From: Ustilaginoidea virens
Taxonomy: Eukaryota; Ascomycota; Sordariomycetes; Hypocreales; Clavicipitaceae
Length of the DNA stretch: 64,000 bases
Reading direction: 5' to 3'
NCBI RefSeq assembly: GCF_000687475.1
Contig: NC_057321.1
Span: 2,480,001-2,544,000, forward strand
Both the position numbers and the translations under genes were made by a program. Positions 11,989 through 22,884 of the stretch are shown one piece after another; positions within the stretch are counted from its first letter, which is position 1; every line of letters starts with the position of its first letter. The notes under the pieces are model-generated. The model was not told the origin of the DNA and did no database searches. It worked only from the letters and a program-made list of their open reading frames with translations.

Positions 11989-12725
11989 GGTTTCGAGCTT
12001 TGCCGTTGGGTTGTCGGGTTTTCGCCTGGACTGGGCTTCCGCGGCGCCCCTGACCGGTTTCAACCGTGGTCTCGCGACAAATCCAGGATGCTGGCAATCT
12101 ATTGCATGGGGAACGACGGGGAAGCGCAGAACGATTAACCACCGAATCAAGAGCTCATTGGCGTCGTGGTCAGCTGGCGTCGTTGGCAAGAGCGGGCTTG
12201 CTGCTGCGTGTGGTTATCGTCATCAATGTCAACAACAAGGCCCAACCCCGACGACACGACGGGCCTGGGCAAAGCTCACGGAAGCAACCAGCACCTTGCG
12301 CCACTGTGGCTCGGCTGCTCGAAATTCGACGCCACATACATGCATCACGTGCGGCCATGGCTTCAAGGGAGGGCCCAAGCAGGGCAGGAAGCACTTTAGT
12401 GGTTCGCGTGGATTCGCGTCTTCTCCGTCGCGAACCGCGTCGTCGACGAGCCAACCAGACGCAATTCAAAGAACGGAGACAACGCTGCAAACTCACCACC
12501 CTTGCAATAATCTCGTCTATGCTATTTCGAGTCGCCGGTGCAACATCCCCACCGCGCAGCAGTCTTTTCTCCCGTCGAGCTGGCTCTACCCTTGGCGACA
12601 AAGTCACTGGCCCTTTTTCGCTCTAGTCACGGAGCTTCCCCTCATCGCCTCGCCTCGCCTCATCTCCCGACCGTTGCCTATGGACATCTAGAACGCTTGG
12701 TGCTGGACTCGGAATTACCGCCATC
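11989..12725. promoter_or_regulatory. Divergent promoter region of arp1 and the mbp1-type gene
   Basis: This 737-bp stretch separates two start codons pointing away from each other, so it must hold both promoters. It is CT-rich on the plus strand close to the mbp1-type start (for example CCTCGCCTCGCCTCATCTCCC around 12648-12668). No further gene is visible; open frames across it are Arg-rich shadows. Confidence 0.6.
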
Positions 12726-15156
12726 ATGGTCAAGGGCGCTGCTGCTGCTGCTGCTGCCGCCGGGGGGCGTCCTACGGGGCCCGGTGTCTACAGTGCCACG
12801 TACAGTGGTGTAAGAATCCAATCCGTCCCTGTTGCTGCGCTTTGCTTTCTCTTGGAACATTCATACTATACGAATATCGTGATGTGCTTCTGGCTCTGGT
12901 CTGATGGCTGCAAATGTGGTCAGCCTGGCCTGATATTCCCAACTCCCGGCATGCGCTCCTGGCCTTGATGCCGCAATCACAGACCACAACAACAAGGAGC
13001 CATGATTCACCCCATCTCCGCAACGTTCAACGTCTTTCCTTTCTTCTGACCGTTTCCATGACAGATTCCCGTGTACGAGTTTCAATTCGGCACGGACCTC
13101 AAGGAACACGTTATGCGACGAAGACACGATGACTGGATCAATGCAACACATATTCTGAAAGCTGCGGGGTTCGATAAACCCGCCCGTACCAGAATTCTAG
13201 AGCGAGATGTTCAGAAAGACATACACGAAAAGATCCAAGGAGGATACGGCAAATATCAGGGTGCGTGTCTCGCGCGGTTTGACCTTGCAACGTCCTGACC
13301 CAAGATAGGTACCTGGATACCACTCGGTTCTGGAGAAGCACTCGCGCAACGCCACAGCGTCTACGACAGATTACAACCCATCTTTGAATTTGTTGCCGGC
13401 AACGAAAGTCCTCCACCAGCACCTCGACACACAACGAAGCCAAAGACTTCAAAGGCCAAGCCCCCGCCTCCTCCCCCTCCGAAATGGGGCGCCAGTAGGT
13501 CTACGATTCAATGCAGAACAAAGCTCCTTCGCACATGCACCATACTAATGCAGACGGGTGTGTGTGTGTGTGTGTGTGTGTGTAGGTGCTGTCATGGCAC
13601 GTCATGACGAGATGGACAACGGCGAAGCGATGATGGGCGAAGACGATACTCCTGACAATCTTACGGTAGCTTCTGCCTCGTACATGGCGGACGACGACCA
13701 TTTTGACACGTCGTACATGTCAACAACAGGCCACAGGAAACGAAAAAGGGAGGAACACGTGCAAGACCTCACCGAGCAGCAACACGCGGTCTATGGCGAC
13801 GAGTTACTGGATTACTTTCTGCTTTCTAGAAACGAGCAGCCCGCCATCAAGCCCGATCCGCCGCCCAACTTCCAGCCAGACTGGCTCATCGATGCCGAAA
13901 ACCACACCGCGCTTCACTGGGCCTCTGCCATGGGCGACGTGGACGTCATCAAGCAACTGAAGCGCTTCCACGCCAACATATCGGTCAAGAATATCCGTGG
14001 AGAAACACCATTTATGCGATCGGTCAACTTCACAAACTGCTACGAGAAGCAGTCGTTCCCCGCCGTGCTCAAGGAGCTCTTCGACACGGTGGACGCCAGG
14101 GATAACTCTGGTTGCACAGTCATCCACCACGCGGCGGTGATGAAGAACGGGAGAGTATTTAGCCCGTCGTGCTCACGATACTACCTGGACCTCATACTCA
14201 ACCGGCTGCAAGCCAACGTGGACCCTTGCACGTTCCAGCAGATGATCGACGTGCAGGACAACGAGGGAAACACGGCCTTGCACCTGGCAGCGCAGAGAAA
14301 CGCCCGCAAGTGCATCAGGGCGCTGCTCGGCCGCAACGCTTCGACCGACATTGCCAACCACGAAGGCATAAGGGCGGAGGACCTGATTATGGAGCTCAAC
14401 GCTGCGAAGAAGGAGCGCAACCCCCAGCGCTCGTCGTCACCGTTTGCGCCAGACTCGCAACGGCATGCCTCGTTTCGGGACGCCTTTGCGGAGAAGAAGA
14501 AGAAGCCGACGGCTTTCCTCTCCACGGCCGCGACGACGGTGCAGTCTCGGATCTCGCCCTTGATAATGGAAAAGTTCCAGGACCTGGCCAAGAGCTACGA
14601 CGAAGAGTGGCAGGAAAAGGACGTGGCAGAGGCCGAGGCGCGAAGGATCCTAGCAAACACGCAAGCGGAACTCAGCGCAGCCCGCCAACAAATAGCCGAG
14701 CTCGAGGCGCAGCTGGAATCCGACGAGGTGGCGAGCAAGATTCTGAGCGAGGCCAACCTGGCCAAGCACCAGGTCTTGTCGCTCATCACGCACCAGAACA
14801 GGCTGCATATCCACCAGGCCGTGGACAATGAGCTGAGCCGCCACAACGGCGACACGAGCCAAGACGGCACATACGAGGAGAGATTGGCTCTTGCCCGGCA
14901 GCTCGGCCAGATGCTAGCGGAGCAGAGACAAGCCGAGGCGGACTACGTTGATGCCCTGAGCATGGTCGGCGTCGGGGACAAGATTGAAAAGTATAGGAAG
15001 CTGCTGAAACGATGCCTGGACGCAAAGGACGGCGAGAGCCTGGACACGAACCTGGACAATCTCATTGAGATGATGGAGGAAGAGAAGGACGCAAGCGGCG
15101 TGGAGGGCGCAGCACCATCAGCAGCGGAACCCATGGACTATGCTGTGGGCGCTTGA
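12726..15156 (+). CDS. mbp1: APSES-domain cell-cycle transcription factor (Mbp1/Res type)
   Basis: DNA-binding subunit of an MBF-like complex that drives G1/S genes through MluI cell-cycle boxes. Exons 12726-12809, 13065-13260, 13309-13494 and 13586-15156 give 678 residues. Order of parts: Ala-rich start, APSES/KilA-N domain at ~22-125 ([41 protein letters not shown]), Pro-rich linker, KRKREE basic stretch, ankyrin repeats ([12 protein letters not shown] at ~262, GCTVIHHAA at ~329, [11 protein letters not shown] at ~383), then a long Gln/Glu-rich coiled coil. This is the Mbp1/Swi4 layout; the APSES sequence is closest to Mbp1. Intron 2 interrupts a Gly codon (48 bp). Intron 3 has a perfect TACTAAT branch site followed by a (TG)n array before the chosen acceptor at 13584-13585; a nearer AG exists (see findings). 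Confidence 0.93.
13559..13583. repeat. TG dinucleotide repeat inside mbp1 intron 3
   Basis: About 12 TG units fill the space between the branch site and the 3' splice site of the third intron of the mbp1-type gene. Length variation here changes branch-to-acceptor distance but not the protein. Confidence 0.9.
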
Positions 15157-15169
15157 TTGGACGGAGGAA

Positions 15170-15191
15170 GGGGGGGGGGGGGGGGGGGGGG
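15170..15191. repeat. G22 homopolymer
   Basis: Run of about 22 G directly after the mbp1-type stop codon; one of at least ten G or C runs of 12 or more bases in the window. Confidence 0.9.
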
Positions 15192-16002
15192 CGAAAGCAT
15201 TGGTTGGACAAATACATGTTTGCATCGCCTGGGATTGTCGCCTGGGTAATGTTGATTGGCGGCGGCGGCAGCGGCGGAAAGGCGAGCGGCGTTTTTTTAT
15301 TTTTTTATTTTTTGTTTTTCTGTTGGTTCGGCAATGGTTGGGCGTAGCTGTTTTGACGTTGACTTTGGGTAGGGTGCGTGGGAACAGAATCAACCTTGTC
15401 ACGAGGCATGTTTACCAGACGGCCTGGGCGGATGACGTGGTTTCTATGCTTTATGCTTTCATGCTTTTCTTTTGCTTCTTGCGTCTTGTTTCGCCGTCGG
15501 TGATGTCGTGAAGCACAGCGCTCTTCTGCACAATGGCCAGGATGAACGGCTGCACTGCAAGTCGAGTCAAGCGGCCGGCAGATGAAGGCGGTGAGCCGTC
15601 TGGCTACGCCGAAGCGCCGGTTCGGAGCAGCCGGAAGGCCTGGCCGCGGGTGCAGGCGCGGGTGCAGAGAGGCATGTTCATGTCAACTTGCTTCCGACGC
15701 CTTCTCGCGCCGCAGCCCTAGGGCTGGGCAACGACGAGAACAGCTATGGAGCGTGACGCATCGACACGAGAAGGAGGAAGAGGGCTGCCCCTCGCCACGC
15801 ACGCACTTGCTCTGGCCATCCCATCTCGGACCGGCGGCGATCTCGGACATGGGGGCCGGCATATCTACGCGTGTGGCTGCAGGGCAGGGCAGGGCAGGGC
15901 AGGGCATGGGATTCGCTTCCGCTTGCGACGCTGGGCGTTGCAGGGGCTGTCGAGCGTGGGCGTGGGCTGGCATCTGCCACCCGTGATCGTGATGGGGAGA
16001 GC

Positions 16003-16047
16003 GCCACGCCACGCCACGCCACGCCACGCCACGCCACGCCACGCCAC
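16003..16047. repeat. ACGCC pentanucleotide array
   Basis: Nine perfect copies of ACGCC. No gene overlaps it. Confidence 0.9.
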
Positions 16048-16941
16048 GATCCGGTTTCGAACCGCTGCTCAGCTGGGTCGAGGACGGGGCTAGACCGGGC
16101 CGGGGGATGATGCGCGCGGCATGCACGGTAGGGCGGGATTTCTAGAAACATGGGCAAGTCGACTCTGGGATCGGCGGCTCAGCTGGGCAAGGTTTCTGGT
16201 TCTTTGTGTTTTCGTGTCTTTGTGGACCGACCGACACAAAGGCGTCGTGAGGTTTGCCCAAGATTTGCTTTGGCGGAGGAGGAGCACGTGAGCACGTGAG
16301 CTGCCGCAGCCAAGGCCACGCCGCGGGTTACCCGATTGGATTTGGCGGGCGGCCAATTGTGCTGAACCGGGTCAATTATGAGGGACGGACGGCTACTTGT
16401 GCTGCAAATCTGGGAGATGGGGCGCAGCGGGAGACGACGGCAAGGCAAGCCTTTGGCCGTGCGGTGGCCACACAGACCTGCTGCTGCTGCATGTCGGGGC
16501 TGCATCATCACGGCATCGAGGTTGTTGTTGTTGTGCATGCGTTATGCATTGCGTCTGGTCGCATTGTGCAGTGCGTGCCAGCGCAGGCGATCGGATCTCT
16601 TCAGGTCAAACAAACGCGGCGGCGTTGTGCGGCGGCGTTGTGCAGCGGCGGAAGCCCCACCAGCTCGGGCCTCGGTCGACATGCCGCCGCGTTCGTTGCG
16701 CTGGCCTGGCCCAGCCCAGCTGAAAAGGGCTGGCCTGGCGCGTTTTACCAGACACCTGGCTTGCATCCCAGCCGTGCTGCCCTGCCCACTGCTTACCTTG
16801 GGTACCTAGGTACGTACCTACCTAGGTACCTGTTGCATTAGGTACGGAGCCCTGCCTGCTGCCTGCTGCCTGCTGCCCGCTGCACAAACACGTCTCGGCA
16901 GGGCCCTGTCGGGATCCCGGCCGGCAAATCAATGGGCTCGA

Positions 16942-16980
16942 CATGGCATGGCATGGCATGGCATGGCATGGCATGGCATG
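16942..16980. repeat. CATGG pentanucleotide array
   Basis: Seven to eight perfect copies of ATGGC/CATGG in a spacer. Confidence 0.9.
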
Positions 16981-17994
16981 ACGGGGGTCGCGCGGCCTTG
17001 GGCCGTCTGCCTCTTGTCGGCTTTGTTAGGGGGAGTCATTGAAGTGGACAGAGACTGCCTGGGCGGGGCAGGGCAGGGCAGACAGCATGAAGCTTGAGTC
17101 TGGTCTGTCTGGTCTGTCTGGTTGTGGTCTGGTTGTTCAGCTGGCGTCAACTGCTGCTGAGACACCTGGGCCCGCGGGGCCGGTGCCGGTTGGGCAGCAG
17201 CCTGGCAGCAGCCTGGCCGCAGCGAACGGCTCACTATGTGCACCTGTTGGCCCGATGTCCTTCGGGGCCCTTGCCAGGGCGGCTTCCGGGACATGCATCG
17301 CGACGTCTGGTTGGGCTGGCTCGGGGCGCTTTCCTCCCATGGCCAGCTGACAATTCCCAAGCTCCCATTTGCCTTTTTTTTTTTTTTTTTTTTTTTTTCT
17401 TTTATCGCTCCGTACGCAGGGACGTCTGTCTGGTGGACGTCTGTCTGGCAACGCACCTCGGTCGCCGCCGACCCACACTTGGGCTGGGACGACGAAGAGA
17501 GCTGGGGCTGGTTGCAACCAACCTCGCACCGACGAGTCAGTCAGTTCAAGTCATGGGGACATAAAAGGGCACTCGGGCCCCTGGGGCGGCACGCGTCGGA
17601 ATCGGCCGTGGAATCGTGCTTATGAACAAGCCGGCAGTCAAGAAAGGATCTTTGCCGACGACGCTTTGCATTGACCTGCCGGGTCAGTCGCCAGTCGCCA
17701 GTCGCCAGTCGCCCATCCAGACGCTGCCGCCCGCTGCTGCCCGCTGTCGCCCCGGGCGTTACTCGGTACTCGGTTACGACATAGGTGCTCAGCCATCCAT
17801 CACACGTCGTGGCTCGAGTCAGTCGAGTCAATCTGCCATCGACTTGCAGCAACCCCCAGCCCCTATCCCCGCTCCGTAGGGCAGACCCGTCAACCACCCC
17901 CCCCCCCCCCTCCCACCCTGTCCCCTGCCAACCCGACCTGCACCTGGCCTGCACCTGGCCTGCACCTGGCACCTGGCACCTGGCACCTCCAGAC

Positions 17995-18912
17995 ATGCCG
18001 GCCGCTCGCAACCACCTGCCCGGCGGCGCCCTCCTCATGCCCGACTACTTGAAACCCCAACTCCCCACCGTCTGGCACGCCATCCAGAGCTTTCTCGCCC
18101 TCTTTGCCGTCCTCGTCATCCTTCGCTTCCTCCTGCAGACCCTCTGTGCCCTGCCGAGACCGACACGCCCGCCAAGCAGGCTGCCTTGTCGTCACCCCGC
18201 CCCACGCTCGCGCCGCCCAGCCCTGCCGCCATCGGCCCCTGCACTCGGCGGCATGAAAATGGACAAGGAGGACGCGCTGCGCCGCGCCGCCCAAGGCGAC
18301 CAGCCCGACCGCCGGACGGTTGACGACTCCGGCCCCCAGCGCGGGCGTCTTGCCGCCGCCCAGCCCTTCCTGCCGCCCGCGCCGCCGCTGACGCCGCCTG
18401 AGCTCAGCGCCGCCGTGTTCCCCTTTGCCCCAGACCACCAGCCGCCGCACGCCATGGACGGCTTCATTCGCCAGCCCAACCCAGACTACAACTACAACTA
18501 CAACCCCTGCAACACAGCCGCCGCGTCCTCCCCAGCTACGCCGCCGCGACGCCTCTCCTACCACAGGGTGCTGGGCATCTCCCCCTTGGCCGGCGGCAGC
18601 AGAGCGGCCGACGCCGACTTTGCGCCCAGCTCGTACCCGCCCAGCAGCCCGTTGTTGCCGCCGCCGCCGCCGCCGCCGCCGCCGCCCCCGGCAGCACCCG
18701 CCGATGACCAGGCCCGGCGACGCGTCGACGTCAAGGGGGAAATCATCTCGGCGCTGGACGGTCAAGGGGCGGGCTGGACGCGGCACACCCGCGTCTACGG
18801 GGGGGGCGTTTGCCTGGCCTGCGCTGCGTCGGGCGCCGAGCACGGGGGCTTCTACGGTGCCACGGTGACGCCTGAGGAGATGCGTCACGGGGCAGTCTCT
18901 GTGCAATCGTAG
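17995..18912 (+). CDS. Uncharacterised Pro-rich single-pass membrane protein
   Basis: Single-exon frame of 305 residues; the ATG at 17995 is the first after a CACCTGG repeat and gives a sensible N-terminus. Residues ~30-52 form a hydrophobic helix (FLALFAVLVILRFLLQTL), likely a membrane anchor. The middle is disordered, rich in Pro/Ala/Ser with NYNYN and an 11-12 Pro run (18655-18690). The C-terminal ~60 residues look folded: GWTRHTRVYGGGVCLACAAS and GGFYGATVTPEEMR have the look of a conserved motif with two Cys two residues apart. I do not recognise a named family and assign no function. The 3' side has four GTTTTCCGC units followed by T and A runs that may be part of the terminator. Confidence 0.6.
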   Translation: MPAARNHLPGGALLMPDYLKPQLPTVWHAIQSFLALFAVLVILRFLLQTLCALPRPTRPPSRLPCRHPAPRSRRPALPPSAPALGGMKMDKEDALRRAAQGDQPDRRTVDDSGPQRGRLAAAQPFLPPAPPLTPPELSAAVFPFAPDHQPPHAMDGFIRQPNPDYNYNYNPCNTAAASSPATPPRRLSYHRVLGISPLAGGSRAADADFAPSSYPPSSPLLPPPPPPPPPPPAAPADDQARRRVDVKGEIISALDGQGAGWTRHTRVYGGGVCLACAASGAEHGGFYGATVTPEEMRHGAVSVQS

Positions 18913-18944
18913 GACCTGCCACGCAACGACTTGCCCGTGCTCGT

Positions 18945-19024
18945 TTTCCGCGTTTTCCGCGTTTTCCGCGTTTTTTGCATTTTTTTTTTTTTCATTTTCT
19001 CCTTTTTTTTTTAAAAAAAAAAAA
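18945..19024. repeat. GTTTTCCGC units followed by T and A tracts
   Basis: Three to four copies of CGTTTTCCG directly 3' of the membrane protein gene, then T11-type tracts and A12. Position and composition fit a 3' untranslated/termination region. Confidence 0.6.
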
Positions 19025-22000
19025 TTTCTTTTTCTCCGCTGCGAAAAAAATGATGTAACGATGCTGACGCTTCTTATTTTCAATGCACTTTGGCATCTTC
19101 TCTGGCATCTTCTCCCCGGGGTTCAAGCTTCATGTGGGTCTGGGTACGCTGCAATGCGGCTGCTTGTGCGCTGTGGACGTGGACGCATGAGTCGGATACT
19201 GATACCACGGTCCACGGGTGCGGTTGGGTTCCTGTTGATGCGGAGGGATCGTCAAGATGCCTCTGCAGACACGGCTGACCACCCGCCCTCCCGACGGCCG
19301 CCAAGCACCAACACGCATCCCCGGCCAAGGGGCCTCGTGACCCGCCCGCCGTGCTTACCAGTCGCCGCCATGGCGAAAGAACGCCCGAGAGAACGCCCGC
19401 GAGCGTTATCTTCAGCCAAGGCGGACCAGCACGCCACGGCTCACGAGGACATCTTGATGCCCAGCATTAATCCGCGCATGTTGACCGTGCCCTCGCCACG
19501 CGCCCGGAGCCGAATCTGACTGCGCAGGGCTGAGAAGGGCACGGCCGACCCTAGTCCGCGCGAGGCGGCGAGAGATGGGTGCGTCTGACCGGTCATCGCC
19601 ACGCAGGCTGCAAGATGCGCGGTACCAGGACCTTGTCGCCAAGCCAGAAGTGACACGGGTCTAAAACGGCGCGGGGGGAGCATGCGGGGGCCAGGACCGT
19701 CTCGTTGTGGATGCGGTTAACGGAGCTGTCTTCTCGGCTTCATTGGATGGGCTGGCAAGGAGGCAAGCGAGGGATCGAGTTGCTGGTGGAGCCTCGTTCC
19801 CAGCGCTTGCATGGCTTCAATGTTCAGCCCTGAAAGAATTCACTCGGCATGGGGTCCGGAAGGAGCATGTAAACAGGCAAGGAAGGATTGTCAAACCTGC
19901 AATGACGGCAAGCCCCAAATAGAACCATGTTTCCTGGCACACATTTTCCTATTAGGAGCTGCACACCGACTTTCTCTCCTTTTTGCTCCACACGTACTCA
20001 TCATCACGACTTTTCCCCGCACAATGGCCTCACGGCTTGCTTTGCAGGCTACATCTGCAATACATCGTCATTATCAACAGCATTGTTAACGGGCTCATCA
20101 GGTACGCCCGTTAGCAGCGCATTAGCCGGCTGCATCTCCTTCCATAGCTTACTATAACCGATTCTTCTACACCACAGGAGCAGTACCTTGAGATCCGCGC
20201 AATCCCGGTCCTGGGCCAAGTTCCTTATCTTCGCAGCTAAATCCCGAGGTGGACTCTGAGCAGAAGGAAGATGGGTATAGTACAGGCCTCGATAGAAGCT
20301 CCATATTACCCCAAGGCGGCATTAATAAATCGCGATTTCGCTCACCATGTGCACAATTCAAAGGTTCGCAGCAGCGAAAAAGAAGGTCGCTTACGTATGT
20401 ACCTGGTACTTGTGGAACGATATGTGCTTTCATTTAGGCTTAGCGTCGCCGTACTTGCGTGTTTACGTGCTCATTGGTCTAGTCCACTCCTCTAAGCCGG
20501 AAATGAGCTAGTATAAAAATAGTTCCCCTCCTTGCACTAAAATGCGGCGAACGCATAGAGTGCGGCTCTATTAGGCTGTATGCTGAGACATAAAGGGCCC
20601 GCTGCGGGCGGAAGGAGCCCCTTATTCTCCGTCGGCTTGCCAACGCCGCAGCTGATTGGTATGCGCTCCCCCGACGGATACCCGACCTGGCATTGCCAAC
20701 GCCTTGGCTGCGATGTCGCCGATTCATGGCACGCCCTTCTCCAACCCCGTTGCACGCCATGGCCTCACCATCTCGTCTTCTGCCGAGGCTTTCCCTCGCA
20801 ATGCTGCAGTTTGTGGCGAGGCAAACAGCGCTTGCCTGGAACCTCGCTCTCCAGCTCATCAGTCCCTTTGCGCCCTTGTTTGGCGACAGCATCGCCAAGT
20901 CGATACTAGTCGGTGATAATCCTGGTTGCCACCCCGAGGAAAGCCCCCCCAAAAAAAAAAAAAAAAAAAAGAAAAGAAAAGGCTGACTTGCGGCCACGCA
21001 GAGCTGCAGGGCCAGCAGAGCAGATCCTCAAGACCTGGGAAGTCTGACGAGGACTTGACTTGCTTCGACCCTTGATAGCTCTGCGTCGCCGAATAAGTTT
21101 GCTGCGTGAAAATAAGCAACCGCGTGCTTGGATGAGCGTTGGATGATGACCACCTCTTATTTGCTGCTTGTCGTGTGTATGGCCGGGTCGAGGGCCTTTC
21201 TTTGTAGAAGAGGCAGAAGTGATGAGCTGGTAGCGATGACAGTGGCGAATACCCTGCCAGGGTTTCTCGTCGCATGGCTGTGACGTGTACTAGATCCTGT
21301 CGCACTGGCCTAGCTTGCACCCTCCGCCACACCACGAACTCTTTGCACATGATGGCAGGTACCTTGGGTCTGGTAGATTTCAGAAAACAAACCAATGTGG
21401 AGGGAGGTGAGGTTGGGGAAGCATGGGAAATGTTTCCCTGTGTTGCAACCGGCAGCGGGGGTTGTACATATATATGTAACATGATTGACGATGCTTGCTG
21501 GTTGCAACGGTGCAACCCCCGCCCCAGAGGAATCCCTCAGCTGCTGGTGTCCTAACCAATCAGTGGCGTTGGATAGTTGCTCCTCTGGATTTAGCACCCA
21601 TCAATCTCGCGACACGGACACAACGATGCAAAGCGACTTCATCGACGAATAATACAACCAATCGACAAATCTACTGAAACGATTTTCGCTGTATGCTTAG
21701 GAGGGAAAGCGGGATGCTGCTTCCCTTTAGGGCATATCCCTAGCTTTGTACCACACAGAGTCTGGTACATAAGCGAGGAGCGTGTAACAGTCCTTGATTA
21801 ACTACGTAGGAAATTAGCGAGCAATGCCGCTATTTACAATGCTCCGATAGTATACAATTGTGTATATAAATAACAGGAAAATAAAAAATTAATAAAAAGG
21901 AATTATTAGGCCTTGGTAGGCCTTATAAGGCCTTATTAGTGCCTAATATATGAATCATGATAAAGGTATGAAAAGACTGTCTTATATAACTTTATTAGAT

Positions 22001-22190
22001 ATCTGCTTGGAATAAGAGACCCATGTGAGACCTGCGCTACGTAAGCAACCCTACCATACATCACAGCACTCTGCCTTCCCCGATCCTGCAACAGGGACAT
22101 TGCTACCGGCTGCAGCTGTCCACTTTGCATGTTTAAAACGACAGGAGAAAAGCCATCCCGCGGATCGAAATGACAGCTGTGAAGAACGAC
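19025..22190. other. Left part of accessory island, no intact gene
   Basis: No convincing gene. From about 19.7 kb the composition shifts to lower GC with many TA-rich segments (21660-22010 is strongly AT-rich), as in decayed transposons. An A20 tract lies at 20950. A short segment around 20595-20625 (GGGCCCGCTGCGGGCGG) resembles one near 26700 (GCCCGCTGCAGGCG), suggesting copies of one dispersed repeat. Confidence 0.5.
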
Positions 22191-22884
22191 CTACGTCCTC
22201 ATCAAGCCCGCTGTAGGCCTCCTCGCCGCACGTGCCAGAGTATACAACACGGAACCGAGGCTTGAGATGTCATCAGCCTGGCCGGGAGCATGCCCTCCCT
22301 CCCACTCGCGTGACCGGTATCTCGGTCCCGGGGCACCACCCGACGCAGCATGTCCCGGAAACGAGCTCCCGGAAAATCGCAGATCCGCAGGTCCATGTTC
22401 CCCATCCAGGAGAAAGTCCCGAGGCGTGACGTCGCGGTGGATCACACCCACGCCGTGGGGGCTGCTCATCGCCTGGGCCGCCTGCAGAGCCCGTTTCGCG
22501 CGCGTGTCGGCATCGACCTCGCCATGGCTCCTCAAGAAGGGTCTCCAGATCTCCCCGTGGGGCGTGGTCCTCGAGAACCAATGTCCTGCATTTGCTGCCC
22601 CAGCCCATCAGCTTGGGGATAAACGGGCACGGGTCGATGTAACGGTACACCCATCGTACTCGTGCTCCATGTTCTGGCGGTCTCTCCGTTCCTCCTCGGG
22701 ATCGTATGGGTTCGGGAGCTGGGGGTCTTGGCAATGTGGTCGGAGGGCAGTCGCTCCACCAGCGCCGTTGACCCACGGCGAACATATCCCCCCTTTGTGA
22801 TGCAGCATGCGGTTCCCTCGGGGACGGGGTCGGGGATGTTGAAGGCTGACTCTGGCGCGTGCGGCCGAAGCGCCCCGCTCCCAT
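22191..22884 (-). pseudogene. Broken Ser/Thr protein-kinase-like gene
   Basis: Several minus-strand frames, taken in turn, spell a protein-kinase-like domain: a segment ending in DPVPEGT and ITKGGY (Gly-rich loop area), NPYDPEEERRDRQNMEHEYD (helix C area), YRYIDPCPFIPKLMGW, TLVLEDHAPRGDLETLL (hinge), then GVIHRDVTPRDFLLD (catalytic loop), LRICDF (DFG area) and DDISSLGSVLYTL (helix F). At least three frameshifts separate these pieces (near 22515, 22640 and 22720), the catalytic-loop Asn is replaced by Asp in one frame, and the copy stops early. The residues between motifs agree with the small accessory kinases often amplified in fungal genomes. I call it a pseudogene; no single frame spans the domain. 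Confidence 0.75.

Larger units (their letters stand above)
15157..17994. other. Gene-free spacer dense in short tandem repeats
   Basis: No supported gene in 2.8 kb. Visible blocks: G22 at 15170-15191; GGGCA units at 15887-15905; ACGCC units at 16003-16047; TAGGTACC-type block at 16797-16846; CCTGCTG units near 16851-16880; ATGGC units at 16942-16980; CTGTCTGGT units near 17100-17135; T22 near 17378-17399; CGCCAGT units near 17690-17710; C16 near 17897; CACCTGG units at 17941-17985. Five-base arrays dominate. Confidence 0.6.

Noticed and set aside
16040..16075. GGTTTCGAAC-like word as tRNA B box
   Set aside because: No A box at a suitable distance and no cloverleaf could be drawn; no tRNA or rRNA gene was found in the window.
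17890..19083. 397-codon minus-strand frame opposite the Pro-rich membrane protein
   Set aside because: Gly/Arg/Ala-rich antisense shadow, starting in T/A tracts; the plus frame has a membrane helix and a structured C-terminus.
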